64,000 bases of DNA, from assembly GCF_012271785.1 (NCBI RefSeq), contig NZ_JAAWVT010000001.1:868001-932000 (forward strand), written 5' to 3'. Of this stretch, positions 16,798 through 27,582 are shown piece by piece (the stretch's first letter is position 1; every line of letters begins with the position of its first letter). The notes under the pieces are model-generated. The model saw only the letters and a list, made by a program, of their open reading frames with translations. It was not told the origin of the DNA and ran no database searches. Both the position numbers and the translations under genes were made by a program. The stretch is from Paeniglutamicibacter terrestris (lineage in GTDB: Bacteria; Actinomycetota; Actinomycetes; Actinomycetales; Micrococcaceae).

Positions 16798-19700
16798 CTA
16801 AATTTGTCCCTTCAGCGCCGGAGCAAGCCCGCTGACCGCAGCATCCAGGACAGGAAGTGCCCGACGCCCGAATTCCACAAAATCGCTCTCATAAACCCGA
16901 TAGCCTGGAGCCTTCGCAAGCGCTGCTTCCTGTGCCTCATGCTGTTTCGGCATAGGAGTCTCCCTCTCTCGGAACCACAATGGGTGGCCGATGAGTACGC
17001 CTACCTTTTCGGAGTCGAGTAGGAGCATGGGTGCTGAATCCGGACCTACGAGTTCAACTCGAATGTCCTCGTGAATCCCCTTCGCGATGGCGCGGATTTC
17101 TGAGTCCCTACTGAACCAACGCTGAAGGTTCAATTCGAGTCCCGAGGACAAGTCCAACATGTCCAGCGCCAGCCGCCAGTCCAAGACTCCGTGTAAGCGC
17201 TGATTGTCCCAAGATCGGAGGCAATCCGGGCAAGAAGTTGAGCAGCCCTGGTGCTCGGCATCCTCAAATTCTGCCTGAAGGTTCTTTCGTGTTTCCCTCA
17301 GTAGATTTCCGAAGACGTCCGGCTTGGCAATCTGTGCCGCATAGCCGGCTCCGTTATCGAGAGTGTCGGCAAGGAAAACACGCGCAGATGCCACCGACCC
17401 CACCATTCTGTGTTGAAGTCCCGCTTGCATTTCCTGTGGATCGATATCCAGGGCATGTTTGGCCGCGGTTCGCAAGACTTCCGCCATTGACCACAGGCCA
17501 GCCTCACCTGCAGGCACCACGTGCGGCGCCGTTGGCATAAAGCCACCATTTGTAGCCAATCTGACGAAATCCACCGTCAGTGCGTCCGTAGTTCTAATCT
17601 CGCCAATCGCGCTCTTTCCGAGTTCAAGTCCCGTGGGCATTCCCCTCCACCCTCCGCGATAGAGTGCAGAATTAACCGCTACCACTGACTCGTCTTCGTC
17701 GGTTTTGACCAGATCGAAAAACCGTCCACGATTATCGTTGTACTGAAGGAGCTTTCCCTGTTCATAAAGCCTCAGCTCAACACTTTCAACGTGTTCACCC
17801 TCAGGCTCAGAACCCGTGGAAACGAAAGTCGGCAAGCTCTTGGACTGCGAACGCGACTGATCAATCCGGTACGGACGAGGCACGTATGTAGTACGGAATC
17901 CCAGAGGCTCGTAGAGCGTGAAGAGATCCATGCTCGTCCGACAACTCGGACAAACTTCCACCTCTGATTTGTCGATGAGTGTTGTGGAACACTGAGGACA
18001 GCTGGAAACTTGGTGCCCTTTCCCGAGTGGGTCACTGGGAACAATCTTTCCGCCCCGACGATCGTAGTTAACGAACCCGGCTGCGACGTGGACCATCCGG
18101 TCGCGGACGACTTCGGCACCGGGTGCATAGTTAGTAATGGCCATACTTAAAGGCCGGTCTGACACGATCTTACTTTCGAGAGACTTTGCCGTGGGGAACT
18201 TATCCCCGTATAGGTTTCGGACCCGCGTCGGGAACCCAAACATTGGCAGCAAGCCGCCTAGTGCTAACGATTTACTGAGTTCGGGTTCCGTAATATCTGG
18301 CTGCGCAATGATCCTGTCGATTTCGTTGACAACCTCACCACGTACCCACTGAATAACAGAATCCACGTCGGCCGCAGAGAGCCGCGTATGCGTAGACAAT
18401 CGATGCACAATCCCGCTGACCTGGTTGTTTGACGCAAGCCACGCAGCGATTTGAGATCTACGGGCAGACCATCCTTCCACTGTCCCGAAAGTACCGTGAA
18501 GACTGTCGGGTCCCCACTCAGGACGTGCAACAAGGGAATCAAACGCCCTCTTGAGTGCCTCTGCAGCGACAACCCTCTGGAGAATCCGGATTCGCCCAAG
18601 ATCTAAGAAGGGCTGAGGCGGCATATCTCCTGTCATGCGGTAGGCGTGGTTGAAGTAATACTCATCGTGCGCCGAGTCCCTACAGGACGTAATGGCGAAG
18701 GAGAACGCCTGGCCCGCGCGACCTGCTCGACCCACACGTTGCTGGTAGTTGAATCGTTGCGGTGGCATATTGGCCATGAGCGTTGCATTCAGCGAGCCGA
18801 TGTCGACACCGACTTCCATCGTCGTCGTCACGCTGAGGACATCAAGTTCACAGGTCAGCCGGTTCTCTTTGGGCGCCGGCAATTGGACGCCCTTGAACCA
18901 GCGTTGACGACGTCGCTGCTCGGCGGCTGGCTTCGTCTGTGCGGTCAATTCAGCAACGGCAATGCGGCGAACTTCCTGCTCGGCGAGCCACCCATAGTAG
19001 TCACGGGCATCTGCAGAAATGGGCTTGCGTACGAGAGTCGACGATTCGCATCCCTTGTTCGCACAAACACCTGCCGACCCGTGTAGGTGCTGGAATCCAC
19101 ACTTGACGCAAACCCACGCTTCACCGCCTGCCATGGCAAACCGGACCTTGCTCGTTCCACCATGGAGTTGCAGTACCCAACCATCGGAGACACCGGTGTC
19201 ACGCAGGATTGAATAGACCCACGTTTCAAGTGCGTCCAGGTCCACCGAATGCACGGTAGCTACCTTGGTCAGATACGACTTGATGACAGTAGGGGCTTTG
19301 GCTTCCGGCTTGTCTCCCGACCAAGAACCCTGGTATCTCTTCTCCAGCCCGAGCATGCGGACACAACTCGCTAGGATCTGCGAGCCCACTTCGGAAGGTA
19401 GCGGTCCAACATTTCCGATGGGGATATCGACTGGGAACCAAGCCAAGTGTGTCGATTCAACGTCACGTCGACCCGAGTCAAATACTTGGCGAGCAAGTTC
19501 ATCATCCAGCATCTTACGGAATCGGTCTTGGGCCTGCGCCGACGATGCAGCGTCGGCTTGTATCCACAGGTCTTTCTCGGGCGGAGCGAAGAACGTGTAC
19601 CAGGGTTCACCTGAAACATGTTGCGCCGCCATTGAGCTACCGGCTGGACTCAGCCCAAGCGCAATCATCTGGTTCTCGACTCGAGCCCGCAGGTCTCCCC

Positions 19701-22158
19701 AGCCGATACCATCCGCGGATTCTGACCGAGCCTTTTCGATCATGGCTTCTTGATCCGGTGTCGCATTCCCCATGTTGTGGAGCATCACGGCCATCAAGAG
19801 CATCGGGTTCGTGCCAACGATATGCTTTGCTTGGGCTTGTTCCTGCGCCGCGAGGGAAGCGGGGTCGGCCGAAAAACGCGTCAACAGATCAATGATGTTC
19901 AACTGAGCGGCTTCCTTAAGCCCCCGTCGCAGCATTTGGACCAAAATATCGCCATACTGGCGCGTTGCCAGTGAAGCTGCCGTGCGAGCTGCCGAATCCC
20001 TGTTATCCGTGAAGACAATTGTTCGGTAGTCTTCCGGCCGAGATCCCAGAGTACGAGGCAATTGGCGAAGATAGATTGACGTCGCCTGGGCCGGTGAAGT
20101 GGCGTGGCCTTGAAGAGGGGAATTTACCTGACCTTGCTTGAATTCCTCAGTTTGTCGGTTTGACTGGCCGCAGTGAGGACACTTAGAGGGGATAGCCGGA
20201 GCGTCACCTGACGTGGTTCCCCCTGAGACTTGTACGACCCAGCCATTGACCCCATCCATTGCTCCGACTTCCAACAAGCCAGACTTTTGCATTCTTGCGG
20301 GCGTCCAAGAAACCGTGAACCCCTGCGTCTGCCAGGTCTTGCCGGCGCCTACCGGTTGTTCGTCAGTCGCCGGCCAGAACCATCGATAGTTCTTACGTTC
20401 TCGCCTGGTGGCCAGCCCCGGAGCATCGCCGAGAACACCCGTGGGTGTTGCGCTCAGAGACTCAGTGTGGTGCGGCAACGCCAGCACGTATCCGGCAACA
20501 CTCGCATCACCACACTCGCTGCACAGGATGAGTTCCAAGACGCGCGAGCCGCAATCGTCGCAAACAGACAATGGCTGACCGAAGATCTTCCCCACCCGCC
20601 GTTGTTCGTCCTGGCGTTCAGTCGCTACACCTATGCATCCGTTGTTGGTGCATGCCCACAGGCCCGATAAAACACGGGCGAAAATGTGTCCTCGCAACGG
20701 TACCGAGGTGTCGGCACCGTTGCTAATCGCGTCGAAGACAGCCGTTAGCCCCTCGAGACCGGGATCGTCTTGTTCGAATAGGCGCTCAGCAACCGTCGTC
20801 AGATACTGAGCACGGTATCGTTCATCCGCAGGAGAATAGCAAGCACGCGCTACGGATTCCGACAGTTCCGAAGAACGGGATGCCAGAGTACCAAGTTTGG
20901 CGGACGCCAGAATTTGATCGCGGTTCAGTGCCGGACGGTCAGCGAGCTCCTTCGGTCGGCCAGCCGTAACAGCGAACGTAGAGCCATCGACACCGAAGAA
21001 CTCTTCAAGGAATTCAAGACCAGCTTCATTTGCGTCCAACGAGGCCGATGCGGCGACGATGCGCAGCTGAGGACTGTTCGGCTCTAAGCCCAGCCTGTCG
21101 AGCAACCGCCGCAACAGCAACGCGACCTCGCTGCCGGAGGCTCCACGATACGAGTGGAGTTCGTCGACTGCGAGCGTAAAGACGTGTTCTGGAGAAGATT
21201 CCAGCCACGCTTTGGTTTGCTCGAAGATGGGGTTCTCGAACTTTCTCATCAAGATGGCATTAATCATCGAGAAGTTTGAGACAAGGACGTCGGGAGGGTC
21301 TTGAACCATGTCCCAGCGTGTGACCATTTCATTACTAGTTGGATCCGTAAACAAGGCCAGGTCCGATTCTTTGACCTCAGCTGAATCCCGGAGGCTTGCA
21401 AACTCCTGTTCAAGCTCCTGGATTTCCTGGCAGACCGCCGAGACCATCGATTTGTCCTTGGCCGCGGGCAAGCGATTGGCACCAAGCGTCGCCCCGGTGT
21501 ATCGACCAAACCACAGGCGCGCTTGAGGTCGGTCGGAGGCGATTCGACGGAACGCGAGCCTCAAGCGAGTCAGCTGGTCCTCGACCAGGGCGTTAGTCGG
21601 ATAAAGGATCATCGCTCGAACCGCAGCCGGGCGGGATTCGCCCGCCCGCATTCGCTGGTACTTCGCGGAGTTTCCATGCCACCAGCATTCAACTGGTCCG
21701 GGCTTCGACCAAGCTTCGGACTCTTCAACCAGCCTGAGTAGGATCGGTAGCAACAGAGCTTCGGTCTTTCCTGAGCCGGTGCCTGAAGTTACGACGATAT
21801 TGTGTTTGCCGGCCTCACCCTTGCCTCGGTTAACGAGGATCGATTCGGCTTGGTGACGTCGCAAAGCCAGCCTTTGTCCGTCGACAACGTAGTCCCGGAA
21901 GAATGCCGAACCGACAATGCTTGCTACTTCTTCGGAGTAGCCTGCCTGGGTTGCCACGTCCATGAAGTCATCTGCCGCTGGATAAGGAAGCACGGGTTCC
22001 ACGAGTGGCTCCCGAAAAATCTGTCCTTCTTTTCCGACAAGGTCTTCACGATCTGCCGTGAGGCCTGGGGACCGGAGCCGATAATTCGTATTGAAGTACC
22101 GGAGGAAAGCCTCCCGCAGATCATTTGAAACGCTGATGGGGTGCGGCTTAGAAGTCAT
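16798..22158 (-). CDS. DUF1998 DEAD/DEAH-box helicase, DruE/DpdJ-like
   Basis: A 1786-residue SF2 helicase. Domain order: Q-like RRHQAES (101), Walker [10 protein letters not shown] (125), motif Ia [12 protein letters not shown], motif II DELH (332-335), motif III AASAS instead of SAT, several zinc-ribbon cysteine pairs (CDDCG, CSECG, CPHCG, CVKCG, CPQC, CPSC). Then come helicase motif [16 protein letters not shown], motif [14 protein letters not shown], and a DUF1998 C-terminal cluster [19 protein letters not shown]. Size and architecture match DruE of Druantia and DpdJ of dpd clusters. Its ATG overlaps the stop of the 1033-aa gene (ATGA), the arrangement of the DruH-DruE pair in Druantia type III. 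Predicted role: ATP-driven DNA translocation in antiphage defence. Confidence 0.85.
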   Translation of the reverse strand: MTSKPHPISVSNDLREAFLRYFNTNYRLRSPGLTADREDLVGKEGQIFREPLVEPVLPYPAADDFMDVATQAGYSEEVASIVGSAFFRDYVVDGQRLALRRHQAESILVNRGKGEAGKHNIVVTSGTGSGKTEALLLPILLRLVEESEAWSKPGPVECWWHGNSAKYQRMRAGESRPAAVRAMILYPTNALVEDQLTRLRLAFRRIASDRPQARLWFGRYTGATLGANRLPAAKDKSMVSAVCQEIQELEQEFASLRDSAEVKESDLALFTDPTSNEMVTRWDMVQDPPDVLVSNFSMINAILMRKFENPIFEQTKAWLESSPEHVFTLAVDELHSYRGASGSEVALLLRRLLDRLGLEPNSPQLRIVAASASLDANEAGLEFLEEFFGVDGSTFAVTAGRPKELADRPALNRDQILASAKLGTLASRSSELSESVARACYSPADERYRAQYLTTVAERLFEQDDPGLEGLTAVFDAISNGADTSVPLRGHIFARVLSGLWACTNNGCIGVATERQDEQRRVGKIFGQPLSVCDDCGSRVLELILCSECGDASVAGYVLALPHHTESLSATPTGVLGDAPGLATRRERKNYRWFWPATDEQPVGAGKTWQTQGFTVSWTPARMQKSGLLEVGAMDGVNGWVVQVSGGTTSGDAPAIPSKCPHCGQSNRQTEEFKQGQVNSPLQGHATSPAQATSIYLRQLPRTLGSRPEDYRTIVFTDNRDSAARTAASLATRQYGDILVQMLRRGLKEAAQLNIIDLLTRFSADPASLAAQEQAQAKHIVGTNPMLLMAVMLHNMGNATPDQEAMIEKARSESADGIGWGDLRARVENQMIALGLSPAGSSMAAQHVSGEPWYTFFAPPEKDLWIQADAASSAQAQDRFRKMLDDELARQVFDSGRRDVESTHLAWFPVDIPIGNVGPLPSEVGSQILASCVRMLGLEKRYQGSWSGDKPEAKAPTVIKSYLTKVATVHSVDLDALETWVYSILRDTGVSDGWVLQLHGGTSKVRFAMAGGEAWVCVKCGFQHLHGSAGVCANKGCESSTLVRKPISADARDYYGWLAEQEVRRIAVAELTAQTKPAAEQRRRQRWFKGVQLPAPKENRLTCELDVLSVTTTMEVGVDIGSLNATLMANMPPQRFNYQQRVGRAGRAGQAFSFAITSCRDSAHDEYYFNHAYRMTGDMPPQPFLDLGRIRILQRVVAAEALKRAFDSLVARPEWGPDSLHGTFGTVEGWSARRSQIAAWLASNNQVSGIVHRLSTHTRLSAADVDSVIQWVRGEVVNEIDRIIAQPDITEPELSKSLALGGLLPMFGFPTRVRNLYGDKFPTAKSLESKIVSDRPLSMAITNYAPGAEVVRDRMVHVAAGFVNYDRRGGKIVPSDPLGKGHQVSSCPQCSTTLIDKSEVEVCPSCRTSMDLFTLYEPLGFRTTYVPRPYRIDQSRSQSKSLPTFVSTGSEPEGEHVESVELRLYEQGKLLQYNDNRGRFFDLVKTDEDESVVAVNSALYRGGWRGMPTGLELGKSAIGEIRTTDALTVDFVRLATNGGFMPTAPHVVPAGEAGLWSMAEVLRTAAKHALDIDPQEMQAGLQHRMVGSVASARVFLADTLDNGAGYAAQIAKPDVFGNLLRETRKNLQAEFEDAEHQGCSTSCPDCLRSWDNQRLHGVLDWRLALDMLDLSSGLELNLQRWFSRDSEIRAIAKGIHEDIRVELVGPDSAPMLLLDSEKVGVLIGHPLWFRERETPMPKQHEAQEAALAKAPGYRVYESDFVEFGRRALPVLDAAVSGLAPALKGQI

Positions 22159-25100
22159 GACGTCAGCTTTCGGCTCAGGATGGATACGGTTTCGGGGCTC
22201 AAACCCTCATAGGTCATCGAATGGAAATGGGGTTCGGCAGTGGGCAGTTGTCCAGCTGCAGTTACTGCTACTCGACCGTAGAGCCCGGGCAGCTCCGCCC
22301 CCAACGGGACTCTGAGGTTCTTGGTCAACGGGTCATAGGCAATCAGGAGGCGACCAAGAATGTTCGCCGCTAGGTGCTTACCAAGCTCGGCCCATACGCG
22401 GGCACCCGTCCCGGATTCAATATCTTCAACCGTTCGAAGGTAGTATCCAGCACCGTGAACCCGGGGCAAACGATATAGGCCCGGTAAGCCCGCAATTTCA
22501 ATTTCTGCCCAGGTCGCATTTCCTACGTTGAAATACTCGTAGGTTGCAGCCATTGGGAATGGAGCCCGAGGCAGCTCCGCGACGATCTGGGAAAGCGGAG
22601 GCAGTGCCGCGGCCAGCTTGTGAGCCGCATGAGGCGTGATGACCTCGGAATCGACGTGGGCTTTCGCCACAATTGGCATGGTTTCTGGTCCGATTCCTTC
22701 GATGAAAGAGAAACTGCGGGTTTCAGCGTCCGTAACGCGAAATTTTCCTCCGACATCTACTACTGATTCTCGAAGTTCTTCTTTCTCAGATTCGGTCCAG
22801 GGGCCGGCCAACAGCCAGTCACCGTTGTCCAGACCCGCGATACCTTGGTATACCGATTCCCATGCCACCACATCGAGATTCCCATCGCGCTCCACTTCCA
22901 AGAATGCAATGGATTCGAGTGACATCAGCAATTGACGTTCAAAAAGTGCCGAATCTTCAAGCTGACGGGCCAATACTGAAAAGTCCCGTCTCGTACCGCA
23001 TCCCAAATAAATCAAGGCGTCTAGGAATGCGCTGAGGTCCGGACCTGTGGCTTTTACGACCGGCTGCGGAAGCGCCGCGCGTTGCGGGGAAACGGCAACT
23101 TGAAGTTCGTGTTTCTGGGCGTTCTTGATTCTGGTTGGTTGCCGCTTACTCATTCCGCATCCACGGCACTCCCCATACATCCACGCGGTTTTAGGGTACT
23201 TTCCGTCAAAGCTGGGGAATACGAATACATGTGCGCCGGTAATGATGCAAGAATTTTCGGCAGGACCGGGGAGCCGAAGCTTTTTTCGGGACTGTGCAAC
23301 TCTGTTGGGACCAGACCACTGAACTCGGATAGGAATCGGGGCGCTATTCGAATCGTCGTCGAAGGGCTCGACATCAACTGTTGTCCCCGCAATCCAACCA
23401 ATTGCGATGTCGCTGTGTTCAATGCTTTTCAACGGCCACAGGGGTTCACCGACCGCATGAGCAAGTGCTCGTGGTTCCGCTATCGTGTTCGGTTCACCCT
23501 CGTCGGCACCTCGCAACTTGATCGACAAGTTTTGCAGCGTTGATAGCTTGCGTCGCAACGACAGCGTGAAGTCCGTTTGGCCATTCCGCAAGTCATCCAC
23601 GCGGAGTTCCACTGGCGGTTGAAGGTCGCTTTGAACCAACACCTCGGTGGCGCGTAGCGAGTCAGGGTTGCGATCGACGCGGAAAAGATCAACTTTCGAG
23701 TTGTCGTCCGTCGTAATCACGAGGGTTAACGGCGCGTAGGCGCTCCAACGACGCGTCCTACCGGGCAGGCGCAACCCCCCTTGAAGCGACATTTGAGTTG
23801 TCATTCGAGGTTGGAATGCCGAGAGTTCGGGGCTGATTAATAGCTCATCTGCCGGCGACCGAAGGAACGTCACGTCCACATAAGCAATCCAACCCGGTGG
23901 GATCCCGTCCTTGAATCCGCCAACAATCTTGGAGAATCCCGGTTGTGCTGCATCATCGAGAATACGTTCCACACTCGATGCCAAAGCATGGGTGTCCTTG
24001 ACCAAGATTCGAGTCTCTGTTCCGGCCAGCGCTCGGTCCACTTCAACATATGACGCGGTCATGGAGTCATGTGCAAAAATCGCAACGTTTCTGGGTACAC
24101 GCCGGAGCACCTGTTTATCCGACGTCGTAATCCTGATTTCCGCGCCAACCATTGATTGGGGATCAACCTCGTGGTCCCCGAAACTCACTCCAAACGTGTT
24201 GTTCCCCGCCGGACGAAAACTTACTTCAAGTTGAGACCCATCTTCGGCTTCAACAGTTCCCGAGCCTCCATTTTGGATACCTTGCATGACAACGAGCCCG
24301 AACTTAGATATCGATGTCAGGAACTTACGTTCCGAACGCCATGTCAACAGGCAACGGGTACCTCTATTGCTTGTGCGACCCCCACTAGCCCGCCCTACTG
24401 GGCCATCCCATGCGGAGAACTCTGCCAACGCCAGTTCAGTCACACGGTCTTGGTTTCCCGAGACTGCCCATATCTTACGAAGCGCTTGATTGGCGCTACC
24501 TCCTGACGCATGAAGCCAGATATCAAGAGACGCATGCATTTCAGCATGGGAAACGGCAGCACCGGACACGAATCCTTGCTCGTCGAAGAACTTCTCAAGG
24601 TTTCGACGTTCAGTGTCTCGAATCAGCGCCTGTGAGATCGGTAGGCCAACGTATCGGTGCATTAACGCATAGGCACTTGGGAGTCCCCGGTCTCCAACGT
24701 TATCTTCAAGCCATACGCTCAGTGCCTCCCAGTAGGCTTCGCTCGATTCCATGAATGAGATTCGCAGCCTAGGACCCTCGCCAGCTGGGATTCGGAGGAT
24801 TCTTTCCAGCTGGGTGTAGTAACTCCCGGCATGTTGCTCTCCCTTGGCGCTAAGGGCGCCCATGCTCTCGGCTGCAATGGACAGCAACATCAGCAGAGCA
24901 ATATTGGGAGGCGCCAAAACTTCACGTTTGGCCTTTACCGCCGCCCGACGACCAAAAACCCACCGTTTGGTCATCATGTCGAATTCGGCAAAACTTGCCC
25001 GATGACTTTCTCTCCAACATAACTTCGATCTGACGGCTGCGGCCAAGGACTCCACAGCCTCAGCATTTGGTTGCAGACCGAGTGCCTCACAGGCACTCGC

Positions 25101-25256
25101 GAAACCCCGATCATCGTGGTCCAAATAAACAAGTTGGCCGGCCCGGTCCGCGTTGAAAAATGCCGCGCTCAGCGCTTCATTCCATTCCGAATAGCTGGCT
25201 GCCACACCACTAGTCAGAACACCCCCAGTCATCAGACCGAAGCCGGTTTCCCCCAT
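22155..25256 (-). CDS. Large protein of unknown function, DruH-like by position
   Basis: A 1033-residue soluble protein without a recognisable enzymatic motif. Visible features are a helical N-terminal third, a beta-rich middle third ([32 protein letters not shown]), one zinc-knuckle-like CRGCG near residue 715, and a C-terminal winged-helix-like stretch ([20 protein letters not shown]). AAGGGGGAA lies eight bases before the ATG; a TTG two codons upstream is the alternative. It overlaps the 1786-aa helicase gene by four bases and is 47 bases after the UvrD gene. Size, lack of motifs and coupling to a DruE-like helicase fit DruH of Druantia type III, but I could not verify homology. Confidence 0.6.
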   Translation of the reverse strand: MGETGFGLMTGGVLTSGVAASYSEWNEALSAAFFNADRAGQLVYLDHDDRGFASACEALGLQPNAEAVESLAAAVRSKLCWRESHRASFAEFDMMTKRWVFGRRAAVKAKREVLAPPNIALLMLLSIAAESMGALSAKGEQHAGSYYTQLERILRIPAGEGPRLRISFMESSEAYWEALSVWLEDNVGDRGLPSAYALMHRYVGLPISQALIRDTERRNLEKFFDEQGFVSGAAVSHAEMHASLDIWLHASGGSANQALRKIWAVSGNQDRVTELALAEFSAWDGPVGRASGGRTSNRGTRCLLTWRSERKFLTSISKFGLVVMQGIQNGGSGTVEAEDGSQLEVSFRPAGNNTFGVSFGDHEVDPQSMVGAEIRITTSDKQVLRRVPRNVAIFAHDSMTASYVEVDRALAGTETRILVKDTHALASSVERILDDAAQPGFSKIVGGFKDGIPPGWIAYVDVTFLRSPADELLISPELSAFQPRMTTQMSLQGGLRLPGRTRRWSAYAPLTLVITTDDNSKVDLFRVDRNPDSLRATEVLVQSDLQPPVELRVDDLRNGQTDFTLSLRRKLSTLQNLSIKLRGADEGEPNTIAEPRALAHAVGEPLWPLKSIEHSDIAIGWIAGTTVDVEPFDDDSNSAPIPIRVQWSGPNRVAQSRKKLRLPGPAENSCIITGAHVFVFPSFDGKYPKTAWMYGECRGCGMSKRQPTRIKNAQKHELQVAVSPQRAALPQPVVKATGPDLSAFLDALIYLGCGTRRDFSVLARQLEDSALFERQLLMSLESIAFLEVERDGNLDVVAWESVYQGIAGLDNGDWLLAGPWTESEKEELRESVVDVGGKFRVTDAETRSFSFIEGIGPETMPIVAKAHVDSEVITPHAAHKLAAALPPLSQIVAELPRAPFPMAATYEYFNVGNATWAEIEIAGLPGLYRLPRVHGAGYYLRTVEDIESGTGARVWAELGKHLAANILGRLLIAYDPLTKNLRVPLGAELPGLYGRVAVTAAGQLPTAEPHFHSMTYEGLSPETVSILSRKLTS

Positions 25257-25303
25257 TTTCAATTCCCCCTTGAATCGTTTTTCAATTATTTGGCCAGGCT
25301 ACG

Positions 25304-27580
25304 TCAACTGGCCGACACTTTGCCGGAAGCCGCGGGCAACAACCCTGAGGGGTTCCCGCTCCAGCTAACCACCAGTTCGTCACGTGCTCGAGTGGCTGCC
25401 ACATATAGCAAAGAACGCTCACGAAGCAGTGCGTCATTCTTCTCGGCTTCGGCCAGACCATCGGTCGCCAATGACAATGGAACCGCGCCCTCATTAACTC
25501 CGAAGAGTATGACCTTGAAGAATTCCATTCCCTTTGCGCGGTGCATCGTCATGTATAACGGTTTGGTGCCGTCTCCGGGGTGGTCCACATCCCTGACTTC
25601 GACCTTGCGTTCGGCCATCCCGGATTGGAGTTTCTGCAACTGGTACTTGGTGCGCGCGATAATACCGATCATGTTCCCCTGCACATCTTGGTCCAACCAC
25701 TTCGTGATGTGTTTCTGGACGTCGTCCAGTTCATCTGCAAGAGATGCGGCGCCGGCTTCAGACGGGTTCGGACCGCTGCGTGCCGAGTGATAGCCGTTGA
25801 CTTCTTCCGGTGTACCTTCGAAGTCTTCGATTTCGGCGCCCTTGAGGAGGCGGACAGCATAGGCAAGATTCTGGGCGGTGGTGCGGTAATTCAGTGACAG
25901 GCGGCGTGATCGCCCCACGATGGCAATTCCGTACCTGGACAGTGGAACTTTTTGTCCATAAATGCGCTGATGCGAATCTTCCGCAATGAACAAGTCGTTT
26001 TGTCCTGGGGCGGCCAGAGCTCGCAAGAACAGCCAATGGGCCGCGTGCAGATCTTGTGCCTCATCAATGAGCACGTGGTCGGCGATTGCAGGCTTTCCGG
26101 CATCGGTGCGGTGACGCAGCAGCACAGCGGAAACGGCAGCCAACTCGGGGAACGAGATGTTTCCTGCTACGCGTTGTTCCTGCCGGAATGCCTCGAAAAT
26201 CTTCCAGACACCAAGCCGCTTGGGACGCGTCAAGGCAGTGCCGCGGCCCACCCGTGGCACCTTGACGTAGGCATCCCGTGAGGCAACGAAATTCGCCAAG
26301 ACCACGGATATGTATTCTTGTTCCAGGAATGTGGGGTTGGCCAGTTCCGGGTCCAGTCCATGGTCCGTGCTTTCCAGCGCGTCCTTCCACTGTTGTGCAG
26401 TCACTCCGCTGGGTCGGAAGTTGGAAGATGCGTGCGCTTCCCCAAAGACTTCCTTCAGCGCTGCTTTACGTTCATCCGGTGTCGCAGAGTTAAAGACCTG
26501 CGAGACCAAGGAGTCAACACCGCAGGTGAATGTCCCCTGAGTTCCAGCTGTCTGTGCCAGCTGAAGGTTCGAATCGAGCTTGCGCAGGCTCTGGTTAAGA
26601 GAGGTAGCCAAAGTGCGGGTGAAGGTCGTAACAATGATTCGAGCTGCCGGGTTGCGCTCAGCCAGAGTCTTGGCTCGGTGTAGGATCACCACGGTTTTTC
26701 CCGTTCCCGCTCCACCGGAGAGCCTGAACGGACCGTTCCAGGAACCGTCGGCATAGCGGCGTTGCTCGGGGTGAAGGAAGGTGCGCCAGGCATCGGCACT
26801 GCCACCTTCGATGACATCGCGCAGAGCGTCCGGTGTGTCTCCAATAAATGCAAACTGCAGTTTCGCGGCGTCCTTACCGAAGCCGTCGGCGATCACGTCA
26901 TCTTCGTGCTTGTCCTGCTCCAGTTCCTCTGGAAGTGTCCGCTGGTCGATCAGGCCCAGGTCTTCTTTGCTCTCATCCAAGCTCTTGCCCGAAGCCAAGT
27001 CGAGGATCAGCAGCCCTTGCCAATCCGGCGCCTTGTCGGTGACCTTGTGGAAGGCTTGTGCCGTTGGAGCCAAGAGCGCCTTACGAGCAATGATCGGGTC
27101 AAGGCCAGCGGACTCGATCAGGAAATCGAGCTTGTACCCGTGTTCCGCCAGTCCGTTAGTCCAGGTAAGTTCGGTGCGTGGAACGCTCGGTTCGGCAAAG
27201 GGTTCCTTTGCGATCCCCTGCGACTCGACTCGCTCTTCCTCGTTCTCCGGCATCGTTTGTTCGATGATTTCCGGAATACCGAAGACGGGGTTCATCTGCA
27301 GCACACTGCGCTGTGCAATGTCTATGGCCTTGTCGTGTGGCCACGTTCCGTAATAGACGTAAGTCGGGGCCGAAGCGGTGTTCAACTTGAACAAAACGGC
27401 ACGCCACATGTCATTAACACGGCCGGTGCGCACTCGAGGGTCCGAGACGTTCTTAAGTGGCTCGATGTTTAGCCCGTGGGTTGTATCGTCAGACTGAAGC
27501 TTCTCAAGGAAGTTCATGACCAACGATTTCACCGAGTTGTCGAGCTTGTCCTTAGTTTTTGCGAAGACTATTCCAGGCAT
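25304..27580 (-). CDS. UvrD/Rep-type SF1 helicase with N-terminal RelE/ParE-like domain
   Basis: A 758-residue fusion. Residues 1-90 read like a RelE/ParE-fold toxin domain: a helix (DKLDNSVKSLVMNFLEKL), then RTGRVNDMWRAVLFKL and YVYYGTWPHDKAI, the arrangement of strand, strand, YxxxxHxxA. After a linker, the SF1A helicase has Walker A LSGGAGTGKTVV (289-296), motif II VLIDEAQDLH (506-509), motif III EDSHQRIYG, motif IV LSLNYRTT, motif V MHRAKGMEF and motif VI LLYVAATRARDEL. Such fusions occur in defence loci; the toxin-like part may bind nucleic acid or other subunits. Two bases separate it from the upstream 2213-aa gene, so it belongs to the operon. Confidence 0.85.
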   Translation of the reverse strand: MPGIVFAKTKDKLDNSVKSLVMNFLEKLQSDDTTHGLNIEPLKNVSDPRVRTGRVNDMWRAVLFKLNTASAPTYVYYGTWPHDKAIDIAQRSVLQMNPVFGIPEIIEQTMPENEEERVESQGIAKEPFAEPSVPRTELTWTNGLAEHGYKLDFLIESAGLDPIIARKALLAPTAQAFHKVTDKAPDWQGLLILDLASGKSLDESKEDLGLIDQRTLPEELEQDKHEDDVIADGFGKDAAKLQFAFIGDTPDALRDVIEGGSADAWRTFLHPEQRRYADGSWNGPFRLSGGAGTGKTVVILHRAKTLAERNPAARIIVTTFTRTLATSLNQSLRKLDSNLQLAQTAGTQGTFTCGVDSLVSQVFNSATPDERKAALKEVFGEAHASSNFRPSGVTAQQWKDALESTDHGLDPELANPTFLEQEYISVVLANFVASRDAYVKVPRVGRGTALTRPKRLGVWKIFEAFRQEQRVAGNISFPELAAVSAVLLRHRTDAGKPAIADHVLIDEAQDLHAAHWLFLRALAAPGQNDLFIAEDSHQRIYGQKVPLSRYGIAIVGRSRRLSLNYRTTAQNLAYAVRLLKGAEIEDFEGTPEEVNGYHSARSGPNPSEAGAASLADELDDVQKHITKWLDQDVQGNMIGIIARTKYQLQKLQSGMAERKVEVRDVDHPGDGTKPLYMTMHRAKGMEFFKVILFGVNEGAVPLSLATDGLAEAEKNDALLRERSLLYVAATRARDELVVSWSGNPSGLLPAASGKVSAS

Positions 27581-27582
27581 TG

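Noticed and set aside
26781-27353. 190-codon plus-strand open frame inside the UvrD gene
   Set aside because: It is Ser/Arg-rich shadow sequence opposite a clear helicase gene, with no ribosome site or domain.
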